Source of the DNA: Lindgomyces ingoldianus
Lineage: Eukaryota; Ascomycota; Dothideomycetes; Pleosporales; Lindgomycetaceae
Length of the DNA: 64,000 nucleotides
Reading direction: 5' to 3'
NCBI RefSeq assembly: GCF_010093535.1
Contig: NW_022985163.1
Coordinates: forward strand, 2,060,872 to 2,124,871
Below are positions 1 through 10,996 of this stretch, piece by piece. Position 1 is the stretch's first letter, and each line of letters opens with the position of its first letter. The notes below the pieces were generated by a model. The model made no database searches and was not told the origin of the DNA. It saw only the letters and a program-made list of their open reading frames with translations. The position numbers and the translations under genes were made by a program.

Positions 1-62
1 AGCTTATTGCTCGTACTATGTAGCAGCTTTCGTCAAGCGTTCCTCCTGTCTTGACAGTAGGT
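1..62 (-). repeat. Copia-1 family LTR, part 1 (split by Gypsy-1)
   Basis: These bases match the end of the LTR seen complete at 33064-33514 (33441 onward) and, inverted, at 10475. The LTR resumes at 7735 after the Gypsy-1 insertion and ends with CTGACA. The other end lies beyond the window, so it cannot be told whether this is a solo LTR or part of a full element. Confidence 0.85.
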
Positions 63-678
63 TGTTACGGCCAACGAACAGACCGTAATGACTCAGCTCG
101 CTATAGCGCACAGCCCCAATCACGACGGATGGAAAACGGTTAACCCCGCTATCGGCGGACCTTATGACCGAACGGAAGAGGAATGGCTCCACCTTATGAA
201 TAAGTGCTTGGCAGAATGCGTCGTCCAATAGGGACTGGGTACATTGCAGGCACTGCAGGCGTTGCAGGTAGAAGCGGACACCGCATGCAACGCATGCAAT
301 ACATGCAAACGCATGCAAGCACGAAACCACCATGTATATAGTCTTGATCCTGACTATAGTTAGAAGGCTGTGATCAACGTTTAGTTTATTCTTTACAATA
401 GACTAAGAGGCTTAAGATCCTTTCTAAAGAGGATTAAGCTGCCTTGTATATCTTGCAACATATATACCTCTAACCCTTGTCTACCTGACTAGTAAACGCC
501 TAGCTACCTATACAGCTATAGGGACAAACTACAGCCTGCCTTCTAAACCCCGACTACCCTTCACTCTGCTCAACAGACTGTACACCTGATCCAGCTAAGT
601 TCTCCTCTCCTCCCACTAATACTCACATAGGCTGTTGTACTCCAGAATACACTATTTCCTAGAGTAAGAATTATAACA
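63..678 (+). repeat. Gypsy-1 5' LTR (616 bp)
   Basis: It starts TGTTACGGCC and ends ATTATAACA. It contains short repeats built on TGCAGG and GCATGCAA (about 244-320). Its first roughly 280 bp keep CpG and CpA, while its second half is strongly C-to-T/G-to-A mutated compared with the 3' LTR. Confidence 0.93.
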
Positions 679-879
679 TTAATTACTACCCCTCTAAAAA
701 GTATAGCACCTTACACCTCCCTTAATATTAGCATGACAGGAGCTAGTGCGGCCAGCACTAGAGAAACCCTGTCTAGGAATAAGGAGGAACATAGTTAACA
801 AATACAGTATCTCTATTAAGAAATAGAAGTACTTAGAGCCTAGCTTTAGCAACAACAACTACAAGTCTAACAACTTTAC

Positions 880-3800
880 GCCCTTTATCTAGAAGTTGCT
901 AAACTCTGCAACACTGCTAAGAAAAAGACTAGCATTAAGTTAAAAAAGTCGCTACGCCTAGCCCTACCTAAACTATTTAATAGCACAGCTAAAGACCTTA
1001 AACTGTTCTTTACTTAATGTTACTTATACATGCAGTATAACAAGGGTGCTTTCTAGACAGACAAGGAAATAATCTTATAAATAAGACTCTATTTAGAAGG
1101 ACCCCCAGCTATCTAGTTCTAACTACACGCAGACAACTAGATAAAGCATAAAGTAACTAAAGAAGTTCCCTCTATTTACACTTAAGAAATCTTTTAAAAC
1201 TTAAATGCCTTTAAACAAGCCCTTATAATAATTTACAGCTAAGCTAACTAAAAGGAAAAGGCAGTTAACAAAATAGACACCCTATAACAAGGAAAAAGCA
1301 CTGTCTAATTATATGCGGCACGCTTCCGCAAACAACTAGCCATTAGCAGATGGACTAACAAAGCAGCTGTTAGAAGGATGTTCTATAATAGACTATCTAA
1401 CGTGATAAAAGACAAATTTATGCACTACAGCAAACTAAAGAAATTTAAAGAATACATAAAAAGAGCAACTACATATAATAATTAGCATTAGGAACGTCTT
1501 CACAAGAAGCGCCCTAGCATAACACCTTAGAAACTAGAAATATTCCAGAGGAAGAAGGAGACCTAATAATTTAACAGCAAACTAATAGATCTTAGCTATG
1601 CTAAATATACACAGGGCTTAACTAAGAAAAAAAGCAAGTTTAGAAATAGCAATAGGCTGCTACTAAGTACTAAACAACAGAAATAGCTTAAGAAAAAAGC
1701 GTGCCTTAACTATAAAAAAGTAGGACATTATAGAAGAGAATGCCTAGACTCTATTAACTAAGAGAATAAAGATAAAAGACTAACTATAAAAGTAATACAT
1801 ATAGAGTAGGGCCTAACAGGATCTAAAATCCTAGACAGGCTAGACAAGAACCTCTACTAGCAATGCAGAGGCAATTATAAATCTAATAGATGCCTAATAG
1901 AATACTAGAAAGTTAAAGTTTAGAACAAAAATAACATATTTAAAGCACTAGAACAAGCAGCTATCTATAAAGGATAGCAAGGCTACACGCAAGCAACAAC
2001 GTACGTTGCAAACATAAAAGAAGGGGAGGAATTATTTCCCCTAGGACAACTAATAACTGGAATCTCCGCCTAGGAACTACAATATCAATTCAGCCACAGC
2101 GACTGCTGGAAATGCGGCGACACCTATAACCTACAAGATTGCAGAAAAACAATGTATAAAGTGCATATTAACAACAATGCAGACACCTACAGCATAATAA
2201 AGGAAATTGCTAGGACTTACTATGTAGTATTAAACAACAAAGAATAATAGAAAATGTTTTAGAAAATCCTAAATAAAAGAGAAGAACCTAATTAGCAATG
2301 CACCCCTCTAATAACTCCTAAACTCTGTAATTAAAGAGCTAATACACCTCCCCTAGCACTAGCAATTACGTAAAAAGACCTAGAGACTTAACAATAATAT
2401 AGATATTGCATCCTATGCAGAAGCTAAAGACACAACAAGTTCTAATGCGTATACTAAAGCTACTTATTACAAATAGTACAAACAAAGGAATACCTAAGAT
2501 AGACCTAAGTTTAACTAATACTAGTTTAAAATAACCTTAAGAATTGCCTGTACAACTAGTATCTATGTGTTAACAAGTATTGCCTAAAGCACTAGCTAAC
2601 TAAACATAGAGCTAGCTAGTGGCCATACAGAACCTAGGCAAGCGAACTCGCAAACAACACGCTCCCTAGAATAGCATTAACTTGCAAAATGCCTTAATGC
2701 GCTTATTATAACACTAGAACTAAGCACAAGCAAAAACTCTAGACAAAATGCAAAAACTAAATAGACTGCGCATTCTATTACTTCTAATAAAGAGCTTATT
2801 AACAAAACAACTAAATGCTGTATTACCACAAAATAAAAGACTAACACTGCACTGTAGCAGAGTGTATAATATAAGGGCATTAGAAATATAAAATACGCTC
2901 TAATTAAATTAAAAGCTATTAGGAAAAAGCTCTTACAGTAGAAAAAGATAATAAAATAGATTACTTAAAAGTTTCCTACAAACTCTGTACCCTTGTTGCT
3001 GTAGGACAAGGACTAGGCAGAAGCCTAACTACAGAAATAACTCTTACCTGCCTAGAATAAGAATAGACAGGCCTTACGCTAATAGACAGCAGCTGCACCT
3101 TTACAGTAATTAACTCTACATAGGTTAATTAGAAGCAGATACCCTTTAGAAGTAAAAAAAGACCTTTTAAAGTAACTCTAGCAGACGCCTTATTAATAGA
3201 ATATAGAGTAAGATAGATACAACTTAAAACTTATAAACTTATCACAGACACTAAAGGAACTAGCAACTAGATATTCTTTAACATCCTGCCACTAGGAGGA
3301 AAATACTAAGTAATACTTAGATATAACTAGCTTTATAAGCACAACCTAATAATTAACTAGCAAACCATAACCCTAGTAACAAAACAAGATCATAACTGCA
3401 TAACATAGTTAGCTTACTATAACAATTCCTACATCTCCTACTAACAAGCTAAAGAAGGGAGCAGATATTTCCTTAAAAAAGAAAAACTAAGAAAATTCTT
3501 TTACTAAGAGCTAAAAGCCTAGGCAGTCTACCTAATAAAAAAAGAACTTAAGAAAATGTCCTTTAAAGAACTCTAAAAAGAAAAGGATCTTAACTAGATA
3601 AAAATCTATAGGATTACCTATAAAACAGGAAACTTACTAGAGGAATACAAGGAGTACAAAGACATGTTTAAAACCCTAGAAGACCTAGGAGAACTACTGC
3701 CGCACTAGCTATAGGATCACGCCATTAATCTTAAACCAGAACCTTAACTAAAAGCTCACAAACTCTAACCCCTAACTAAAGCCCAGAAAGACGCACTACA

Positions 3801-6430
3801 AGAATACGTAGACAGGATGCTATCACGCAGACATATTAGGGAAAGTAACAGCCTAGTAGCATTAGCAGTAGTCTTTGCAAAAAAGAAAAACAGCAAAGTA
3901 AGAGTATATTAGGACTACTAAACCTTAAATAAGAACACTATATAAGACTAATACCCCCTTCTAATAATCTAAGACATTATAAACTAACTAAAAGAAACTA
4001 AGCACTTTACTAAGTTTAACATCTAAGACAGATTTAACAAAATAAGAATTAAACAAGGACATAAATAGATAACAGCTTTCTAGACCTTTAAAGGACTATA
4101 CAAGCTGCTTGTTATGCCTTTTAGACTTACTAACGCACCTGCAACCTTTTAAAGAGTTATTAACATAGCTCTAAACCTATACCTTAACATATTTATGTTA
4201 GTATACCTTAACAACATATTAATATACACTAAGGAAAGCTGTGACAACCACATATTAAAAGTAAAGCTTATACTAGAACGCCTTAGGCAATACAGCCTAC
4301 ATCTCTAACTAGAAAAATGCAAGTTTAACATATAAAAAACTAAGTACTTAGGATTTATTATAAACTAAGACTAGATAAAGATAGATCTAAAGAAAATAAC
4401 TAAAGTACTTAAATAGCCCGTACCTAAATTAGTGACTAAAACCAGAGGATTCCTCAGACTAACAGGCTACGTACGAAGGATGATTAAGGACTACTCCAAA
4501 ATAGCGCTCCTACTCACTAATGCCACAACAAAAGAAAAAGCATCGCATAAATTCTAATAGACAACAAAGATAGATTAAGCCTTTAAGAAACTAAAAAAAA
4601 TTATCACTAGCCACCTAGTCCTTAAGATGTACAACTTAACCCTTAAAACTAAAGTACACACTAACGCCTCTAAATAAGCAGAAGGCGCAGCTCTCCTATA
4701 GAGACAAGAAGACAGCTATTAGCACCTAGTAGCATACTATTTAGCAAAGTTCGCCCCTGCAGAACAAAAGTACACTATACTAGATAAAGAACTTAAAGCT
4801 ATAGTTAACACCTGCAGGAACTAGGAAGTTAAACTGTAAGGGCTTAGACAACAATTTGTTATCTATACTAACCACACTAACTTAGTAACCTTCCTAACAA
4901 CAAAGAAACTTTCCCCTATGCACATATAATAGGCAATAGAATTAGCGCAATTTAACTTTATTATTAAACACATCCCTAAAAGCAGTAACTAACAAGCAGA
5001 CATCCTTAGCAGACATTCTAATTACTTTAACAAACTAGAAGAAAACATAGAAGAGTTTACAATCTTTAAGGAAACTAACTAAGGCCTAATATATAATAGA
5101 CTAGAATTTAAAGAACTAATCTACTCTCTAACAATTACTAAACATAGATAAAAAAACCTTATTAAAAAGTATTATAAGGCCTTAATGTTTAGCTATCCTA
5201 GGATAGGGTCACTTTAAAAGAAAATAAAGAAAGCAATTCCTAAAAACATCCTGCAACTAAAGCACTTATGCATAAAAGTACTACAAGAATGTAACCTATG
5301 CAATAAGAACAATCCCTAAAGGCATAAACTATACAGACAACTCTAGCTAATTATAGCGCCTAAGCAACCCTAGACCATAATAACAATAGACTTTATAACA
5401 GGACTACCACCATCTTGCAAACCTAGCACAGAAAGGCTTTGCAACATAATTACAGTTATAGTTAACAAAACTACAAAGTTTATTTTTACATAGGCAACAA
5501 AGAAAAGCATAACTGCAAAAGAATTTATGTTTAAACTAAAAAAAAACCTCTTTGCAACCTACAAATGCCTACAAATTATAATCTTAGACAGAGACAAGCT
5601 CTTTACTAGCAAATACTAGACAGCTGTGGTCTAACATCTTAAAATAACTCACAAACTTTCCACAGCCTATCACCCTTAGACAGATAGGCAGACAGAACAA
5701 ATAAACACAGAAATAGAAAAGTATCTACAAAAATATATCTCATACAAACAAACAGACTAGCCTAAATAGTTGCTAATAGCCCAATTAGCCATCAACACCA
5801 CACAGTCTGCCTCGACCAAGATAACTCCGTACAAGGCAAATTTCAGTTACCCCTATCAGTACAAACTCTGCGGAACCTAGCCAACAGATCCACTAGAGGC
5901 TTTAAACTAGACAACACAACTTCTAGAAATTCATTAAAAAATAGGCAAAAAAGCCCAACATGCAACAGAAGCTATAGAGGCATTAGCAAACTAACACTAG
6001 CAGACAGCACTAGAAATACATCCCCATAATTATGTGTATTTAGACACTATAAATCTTAAAAACCCCTAACTAGCATAAAAGCTAGCTAAAAAATAAATAG
6101 GCCTTTATAAAGTTATTTAAACTTGCCTAGAAGCATGCAAGCTTAAGCTACTAAAAGATATAAAGATATTCCTATAGTTCTATGTTTCTAAGCTAGAACT
6201 AGCTTCTAAGAACATCCTGTTAGCAACCTAAAAATAAGACAAAAGAGAACTTAAATATAAAGTTAAGAAAATCTTAGACAAAGAAGAAAATTATTACCTA
6301 ATAAAATAAGTAGGATTTCTAACCTGTAAAAACACTTAGGAACCTGTCATAAACCTAAGGAATGCCTAGAAGGCACTACAGAAGTATTACTTACGCCTTC
6401 TAAGTTAAACTAACTAGGCAAAAGTTCCCT
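880..6430 (+). pseudogene. Gypsy-1 gag-pol relic
   Basis: Conceptual reading through RIP-type stops shows several domains in order. A CCHC-like zinc knuckle with GHYRREC is near 1700-1746. The RT start (an LPPH...WDHAINL-like block) is near 3697. The RT active-site box reads YLNN at 4204-4230, where the family has YVDD; D to N is a G-to-A change. RNase H lies near 4650-5030. The integrase HHCC region is near 5263-5310, followed by the TIDFITGLP block at 5383-5409. A chromodomain (YKV.KILD...YLIK.VGF) is at about 6250-6410. About 700 bp of lysine/glutamine-rich sequence of unknown role follows up to the 3' LTR. No frame is open for long, so this is a dead gene. Confidence 0.85.
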
Positions 6431-7113
6431 AGACCTAAAAACACTGTTATTAAACTAAACCACAGCAGCATTAGCTAGCTGTAATGTAGGAAGCCTATAA
6501 CCCTTTAATATAGGCTAAGGAGGAGGAAGGCCCGCCGCCTCTACCTTAAGCGCTTTAAGCTTATCTAGCAAAAAGAGGTCTCTTTCTAGATACTTTACTC
6601 TTTAATCCTCTAACACCTTTAGTTATTTCTAAACTTGTTTCTGTTAAAAAACAAAAGACTAAAGACACCTTAGAGACTTAGCCTACTCCTACACCTTTCT
6701 CTTCTTTTCCCTTATCTCTTTCTCTGCTGCCGCCTCCAGCTCCCTACGCAACTTCTGCTCCTCACGTTCTAAACAATCCTAGGCTGCGTCAGAAACAAAA
6801 ACATCACAGCAACTACCCTTCCGCACACATTCTACACACTTGTCTAATAACAAGGACATCACGCAAGAAGTACTATGCAAACAGTAAGGACCACAAGGAC
6901 GCATTTTTGTACAATAATAAGGATCAAGACAGGCAACAGTACAAAGGCGATAATTAACAGCAGAAAGACAAGAAACCTAACAAGGCATAGTTAAAAAAGA
7001 TAAACATACATTAGGCGTTTGCTAAAGGACACGCACTAGCTAAAAAAGAAAACCTAACACTTACAACAAGAAGAACGTAACAGCAAGGACGCTAACTAGA
7101 AGGGAAGCCTGCG

Positions 7114-7729
7114 TGTTACAGCTAACAAATAGACTGTAATAACTTAGCTTGCTATAGCGCACAGCCCTAATCACAACAGATGGAAAACAGTTAACCCTGC
7201 TATTAGCAGACCTTATAACTAAACAGAAGAGGAATAGCTCCACCTTATAAATAAGTGCTTAGCAGAATGCGTTGTCTAATAGGGACTAGGTACATTGCAG
7301 GCACTGCAGGCGTTGCAGGTAGAAGCGGACACCGCATGCAACGCATGCAATACATGCAAACGCATGCAAGCACAAAACCACTATGTATATAGTCTTAATC
7401 CTAACTATAGTTAGAAGGCTATAATTAACGTTTAGTTTATTCTTTATAATAGACTAAGAGGCTTAAGATCCTTTCTAAAAAGAATTAAGCTGCCTTATAT
7501 ATCTTACAACATATATACCTCTAACCTTTGTCTACCTAACTAGTAAACGCCTAGCTACCTATATAGCTATAGGGACAAACTACAGCCTGCCTCCTAAACC
7601 CTGACTACCCTTCACTCTGCTCGACAGACTGTACACCTGATCCAGCTAAGTTCTCCTCTCCTCCCACTAATACTCACATAGGCCGTTGTACTCCGGAATA
7701 CACCATTTCCCGGAGTAAGGATTGTAACA
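7114..7729 (+). repeat. Gypsy-1 3' LTR (616 bp)
   Basis: It has the same length as the 5' LTR. Its first half is RIP-mutated relative to the 5' LTR, but its last roughly 60 bp keep CCGG and CCCGG where the 5' LTR has CCAG and CCTAG. Confidence 0.93.
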
Positions 7730-7734
7730 TAGGT

Positions 7735-7748
7735 GCGCAAATCTGACA
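7735..7748 (-). repeat. Copia-1 family LTR, part 2 (terminus)
   Basis: GCGCAAATCTGACA is the terminal 14 bp of the LTR whose other part is 1-62. Bases 58-62 plus this piece reconstitute the intact junction seen at 33500-33514. Confidence 0.88.
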
Positions 7749-8556
7749 ATATTACCTTTAACTTAGCTTACCTCTTTTAGCGCGCACCTGTGTCTTTAGC
7801 TTCTTCCTATTACTACGCGCTCTAAACTCCTTTAGAGCAGTTAGACAAGCCCTATCCTTAACTATTAAGGTCTCTTCTGCCTAAATCTGCTTTCTTTTAT
7901 GTAATCTATGTTATATAGCAGCTTTATTTACTGCTTAAAGCTTTGTAATCTTATAGCCTACCTTATTATATTAATGCTTTAGATAACTGTTGTCTACTTT
8001 TTATTACCTTACTATATTGCCTTTAGCTGTTCTTATCTCTCTAAAGCTATAACAACTACTCTAGTTAATATCTAGCTTATTATAAAGCCTAACTTATTAA
8101 AGTTATACCTGTCTTTATCCTAGATACTGTACTTAGCTTTTATGTTAGCTACTCGGCAAAACTAGCCCTAGATAACCTCTAGATCTTTATAAAGCACTCT
8201 CTTATAATTATACTTATAATTAAACTTTATTATAAACTTAGGGCAGTGCTTAACCTACATACTAGGCTAGTTTAAGCTAACCTAGCCTAGATTACGCTTT
8301 GTAGGCAAGGAATTAGCTATATTAGCTATAGCTATAAGCCTAGGGGGAAATCTGCGCGTAATAAGCTTAAGTATGTACTTAATAACTACCTTCTTCTTAA
8401 GCTTAGTTAGATTCCTTAATTTAGGCTAGCATTCTGCTTGTAAAGGCTGTCTAGCGTGTTAATTACTTAGTGTTGTATAAAAGACATTATAGATAGCTGC
8501 AGCGCGTTATAAGAAAAGTTTTAAGTCTTATTTAAAAGCCTAAAAAGTAAGCTGTA

Positions 8557-10419
8557 ACGTACCTAACAGGTTAGCCGGCCACACAGGTTGGCTAGCTACT
8601 TTTGCTAAGCCTCCACCACACTTTACCTATCTACATAATGCCTTAATAACAACACTAGATTAAATTTTCTAAAGAATGTTAGATACAGCTTGCTCTTTAG
8701 GCTTTTAAATAAGACTTAAAACTCTTCTTACAACACGCTGCAGCTATCTATAATATCTTTTACATAACACTAAGTAATTAACGCGCTAGACAGCCTTTAA
8801 AAGCAGAATGCTAGCCTAAATTAAGGAATCTAACTAAGCTTAAAAAGGAAGTAGTTATTAAGTACATACTTAAGCTTATTACACACAGATTTCCCTCTAG
8901 GCTTGCAGCTGTAGCTAATATAGCTAATTCCTTGCGCGCAGAGCGTAATCTAGGCTAGGTTAGCTTAAACTAGCCTAGTATGTAGGTTAAGCACTGCTTT
9001 AAGTTTATAATAAAGTTTAATTGTAAGTATAATTATAAAAGAGCGCTTTATAAGAATCTAGAGGTTATCTAGGGCTAGTTTTGCCTAGTAGCTAATATAA
9101 AAGCTAAGTATAGTATCTAGAATAAAGACATGTATAACTTTAATAAGTTAGGCTTTATAATAGGCTAGATATTAACTAAAGCAGTTGTTACAGCTTTAGA
9201 GAAATAAAGACAGCTAAAGGTAATATAGTAAAGTAATAAGAAGTAGATAATAGTTATCTAGGGCATTAACATAATAAAGTAGGCTATTCTACTTTTTATT
9301 ATCTTTAAAGGCTGCTATTACCTCTCTGCCTAGTACAAGAAGAAGAATCTACCTTAGAACTAGGTTATTACAGTCTCTAAGAATAGCTAGACAATAAATA
9401 AGCTTAGGCTGCAGTAGTTAAAGCACTTTAATAAGCATATAAAAAGAAAAGTTATAAGCGCTTATTAGCTTTTTATTATTAATAGCTATAAAAGCTATAA
9501 CTTACTTAATTTCTAGTAGTACTATAAAAAAAAATATTATTACTATTTATATGCTTCTACACTTATTACACCTCTTACAGCCTCTTAATATAGGTTGTTT
9601 TGCCTTTTTAAAAAAGGTGTATAGGCGCTAAGCTAAAAATTTTATATGTAACTAAATTACCTACATTATAAAACTTAAGTTTCTACTATGCTTTATACGC
9701 GCCTATAATGCAGTAATTACTTTTAGTAATATCTAAGGAGGGTTTTAAAGCGCTAGTTTAGTCCTATTTAACCTAAAATAAGTTAAAATAGCTCTTAATA
9801 TCTAGTTGTGTACTTATTTACTACTACTACTTATTAATAATAAGCTTTAGCAGTTGTAAACTCTAAGTAATACTTTTAAATTTAGGTTATAATTAATGCT
9901 TATAAAGGCAAAGATTTAGAAGTATATAAATAGCTTACTAACGTCTATAGTAAAGGCCTTTAAAAAGGTCTTAAAAAGGGCATTAATTATTGCGCATAAG
10001 CTAGTGTTAGTGTAAAAGAAAATTATAAAGCTTTAAGCAGTAAATAAGGCTGCCACGTAACATAGATTGCATAAAAGAAAGTAGATTTAAGCAAAAAAGA
10101 CCTTAATAGTTAAGGATAGAGCTTGTCTAACTGCTCTAAAGAAGTTTAGAGCGCGTAGTAATAGGAAAAAGCTAAAAATGTAGGTGCACGCTAAAAAAGG
10201 TAAGCTAAGTTAAAGGCAATGTAGGCAGTGTAATTAGACTAAGCATAACTTACATATGAGTAAGAAAGTAGCAGAAGTAGACTCTAAATAATATCTTATG
10301 TTATATTGCTCTATACAGGGCTAAAGTAGGCAGTTTTGCGCTAGAATAGGGTGGTTTTAGTGGGGGCTTGGCAAGAGTGGCTGGCTAACCTGTGTGGCCG
10401 GCTAACCTGTTAGGTATGT
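8557..10419 (+). mobile_element. Pogo-A: Tc1/mariner superfamily, Fot1/pogo-like transposon (1863 bp)
   Basis: The terminal inverted repeats of roughly 70 bp start ACGTACCTAACAGGTTAGCC at the left; the right end read inverted starts ACATACCTAACAGGTTAGCC. The element is flanked by TA on both sides (8555-8556 and 10420-10421), as expected for Tc1/mariner. Its size is typical of Fot1-like elements. It sits head-on inside pogo B, a member of the same family. Confidence 0.92.
8650..10320 (+). pseudogene. Pogo-A DDE transposase relic
   Basis: Reading through stops gives a Psq/CENP-B-type helix-turn-helix N-terminus (about 8690-8960). This is followed by a DDE catalytic region with NFNKLGF at 9136-9156 (family NFDE.GF) and an INSYKSYN block near 9478-9503 (family LDGH.SH). 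In both catalytic blocks the acidic residue or histidine is replaced by a residue reachable by G-to-A or C-to-T change. A basic C-terminal part follows. Many in-frame TAG/TAA codons make it inactive. Confidence 0.8.
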
Positions 10420-10474
10420 TATCTAACATTCTTTAGAAGATTTAATCTAGTGTTGTTGTTAAGGCATTATGTAG

Positions 10475-10915
10475 TGTCAGATTTGCGCACCTACTGTCAA
10501 GACAGGAGGAACGCTTGACGAAAGCTGCTACATAGTACGAGCAATAAGCTCGAACAGTACGTTGCTGCAAATTGCAGCATTTTGCAGCATTTTGCAGCAT
10601 GTTGCAGCAGTTTGCAGCAAATTGCAGCAAATTGCAGCATGTTGCAGCAAATTGCAGCAAATTGCAGCAAATTGCAGCATGTTGCAGCAGTTTGCAGCAA
10701 ATTGCAGAAAATTGCAGCATTTTGCAAGCTGGTCGCGCATAGGGCAAGTGCGCGAGGGACTCGGATCGGCAAAACAAAAAGCCAAGCAACACGAGTAGAG
10801 CAGAAAAAGGATTAATAAATGAACACAATCAACACAATCAATCAATTATCCCATACATCATATCCAAACCCATCATTCATCTCAGGAAGCCCAGAAACAG
10901 TGCTTCAATCTGACA
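10475..10915 (+). repeat. Solo Copia-1 family LTR (441 bp)
   Basis: It begins TGTCAGATTTGCGCACC and ends CAATCTGACA. It is flanked by a perfect 5-bp duplication TGTAG (10470-10474 and 10916-10920) inside pogo B. No internal retroelement sequence adjoins it, so it is a solo LTR left by LTR-LTR recombination. About 10561-10730 is a tandem array of a 10-bp unit (TTGCAGCAnn). The array creates several open but meaningless frames rich in L, Q, A and C on both strands. Confidence 0.93.
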
Positions 10916-10996
10916 TGTAGATAGGTAGAGTTTAGTAGGGGCTTAGCAAAAGTGGCCGGCCAACCCGTGTAGCCGGCCAACCTGTTAGGTACGTTA

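Larger units (their letters stand above)
63..7729 (+). mobile_element. Gypsy-1: Ty3/gypsy chromovirus LTR retrotransposon, RIP-degraded
   Basis: Two 616-bp LTRs (63-678 and 7114-7729) both start TGTTAC and end TAACA. They are flanked by the perfect 5-bp TSD TAGGT (58-62 and 7730-7734), which restores an unbroken Copia LTR when the element is removed. The interior carries gag, protease, RT, RNase H, integrase and a chromodomain in Ty3/gypsy order on the plus strand, all riddled with TAA/TAG codons that stand where CAA, CAG or TGG would be. A purine-rich tract just before 7114 fits a polypurine tract. The element cannot encode a functional protein. It is related to Gypsy-2 in the same window. 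Confidence 0.95.
7749..10994 (-). mobile_element. Pogo-B: Fot1/pogo-type element, interrupted and internally deleted
   Basis: Segments 7749-8556, 10422-10474 and 10916-10994 align in order with the minus-strand copy at 31004-32669. Between them lie pogo A and a solo Copia LTR with its duplicated TGTAG. The right terminus (ending GGTACGT, next to TA at 10995) is intact. The left end is cut off at the Copia LTR. Relative to copy C, about 735 bp of transposase sequence is missing near 7957, a clean internal deletion. The coding orientation is minus. It is non-functional. Confidence 0.8.

Noticed and set aside
10561..10730. CRISPR-like array
   Set aside because: Units are 10 bp with no unique spacers, it lies in an LTR, and the genome is fungal.
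10442..10845. Several overlapping open frames on both strands rich in LQQIAANCS or CCNLLQFAA
   Set aside because: They are translations of the 10-bp minisatellite in the solo Copia LTR, open in many frames at once.
7749..10994. A and B pogo copies as one long palindromic element
   Set aside because: TA duplications and complete TIRs delimit A, and B aligns across A to pogo C, so they are two separate insertions.
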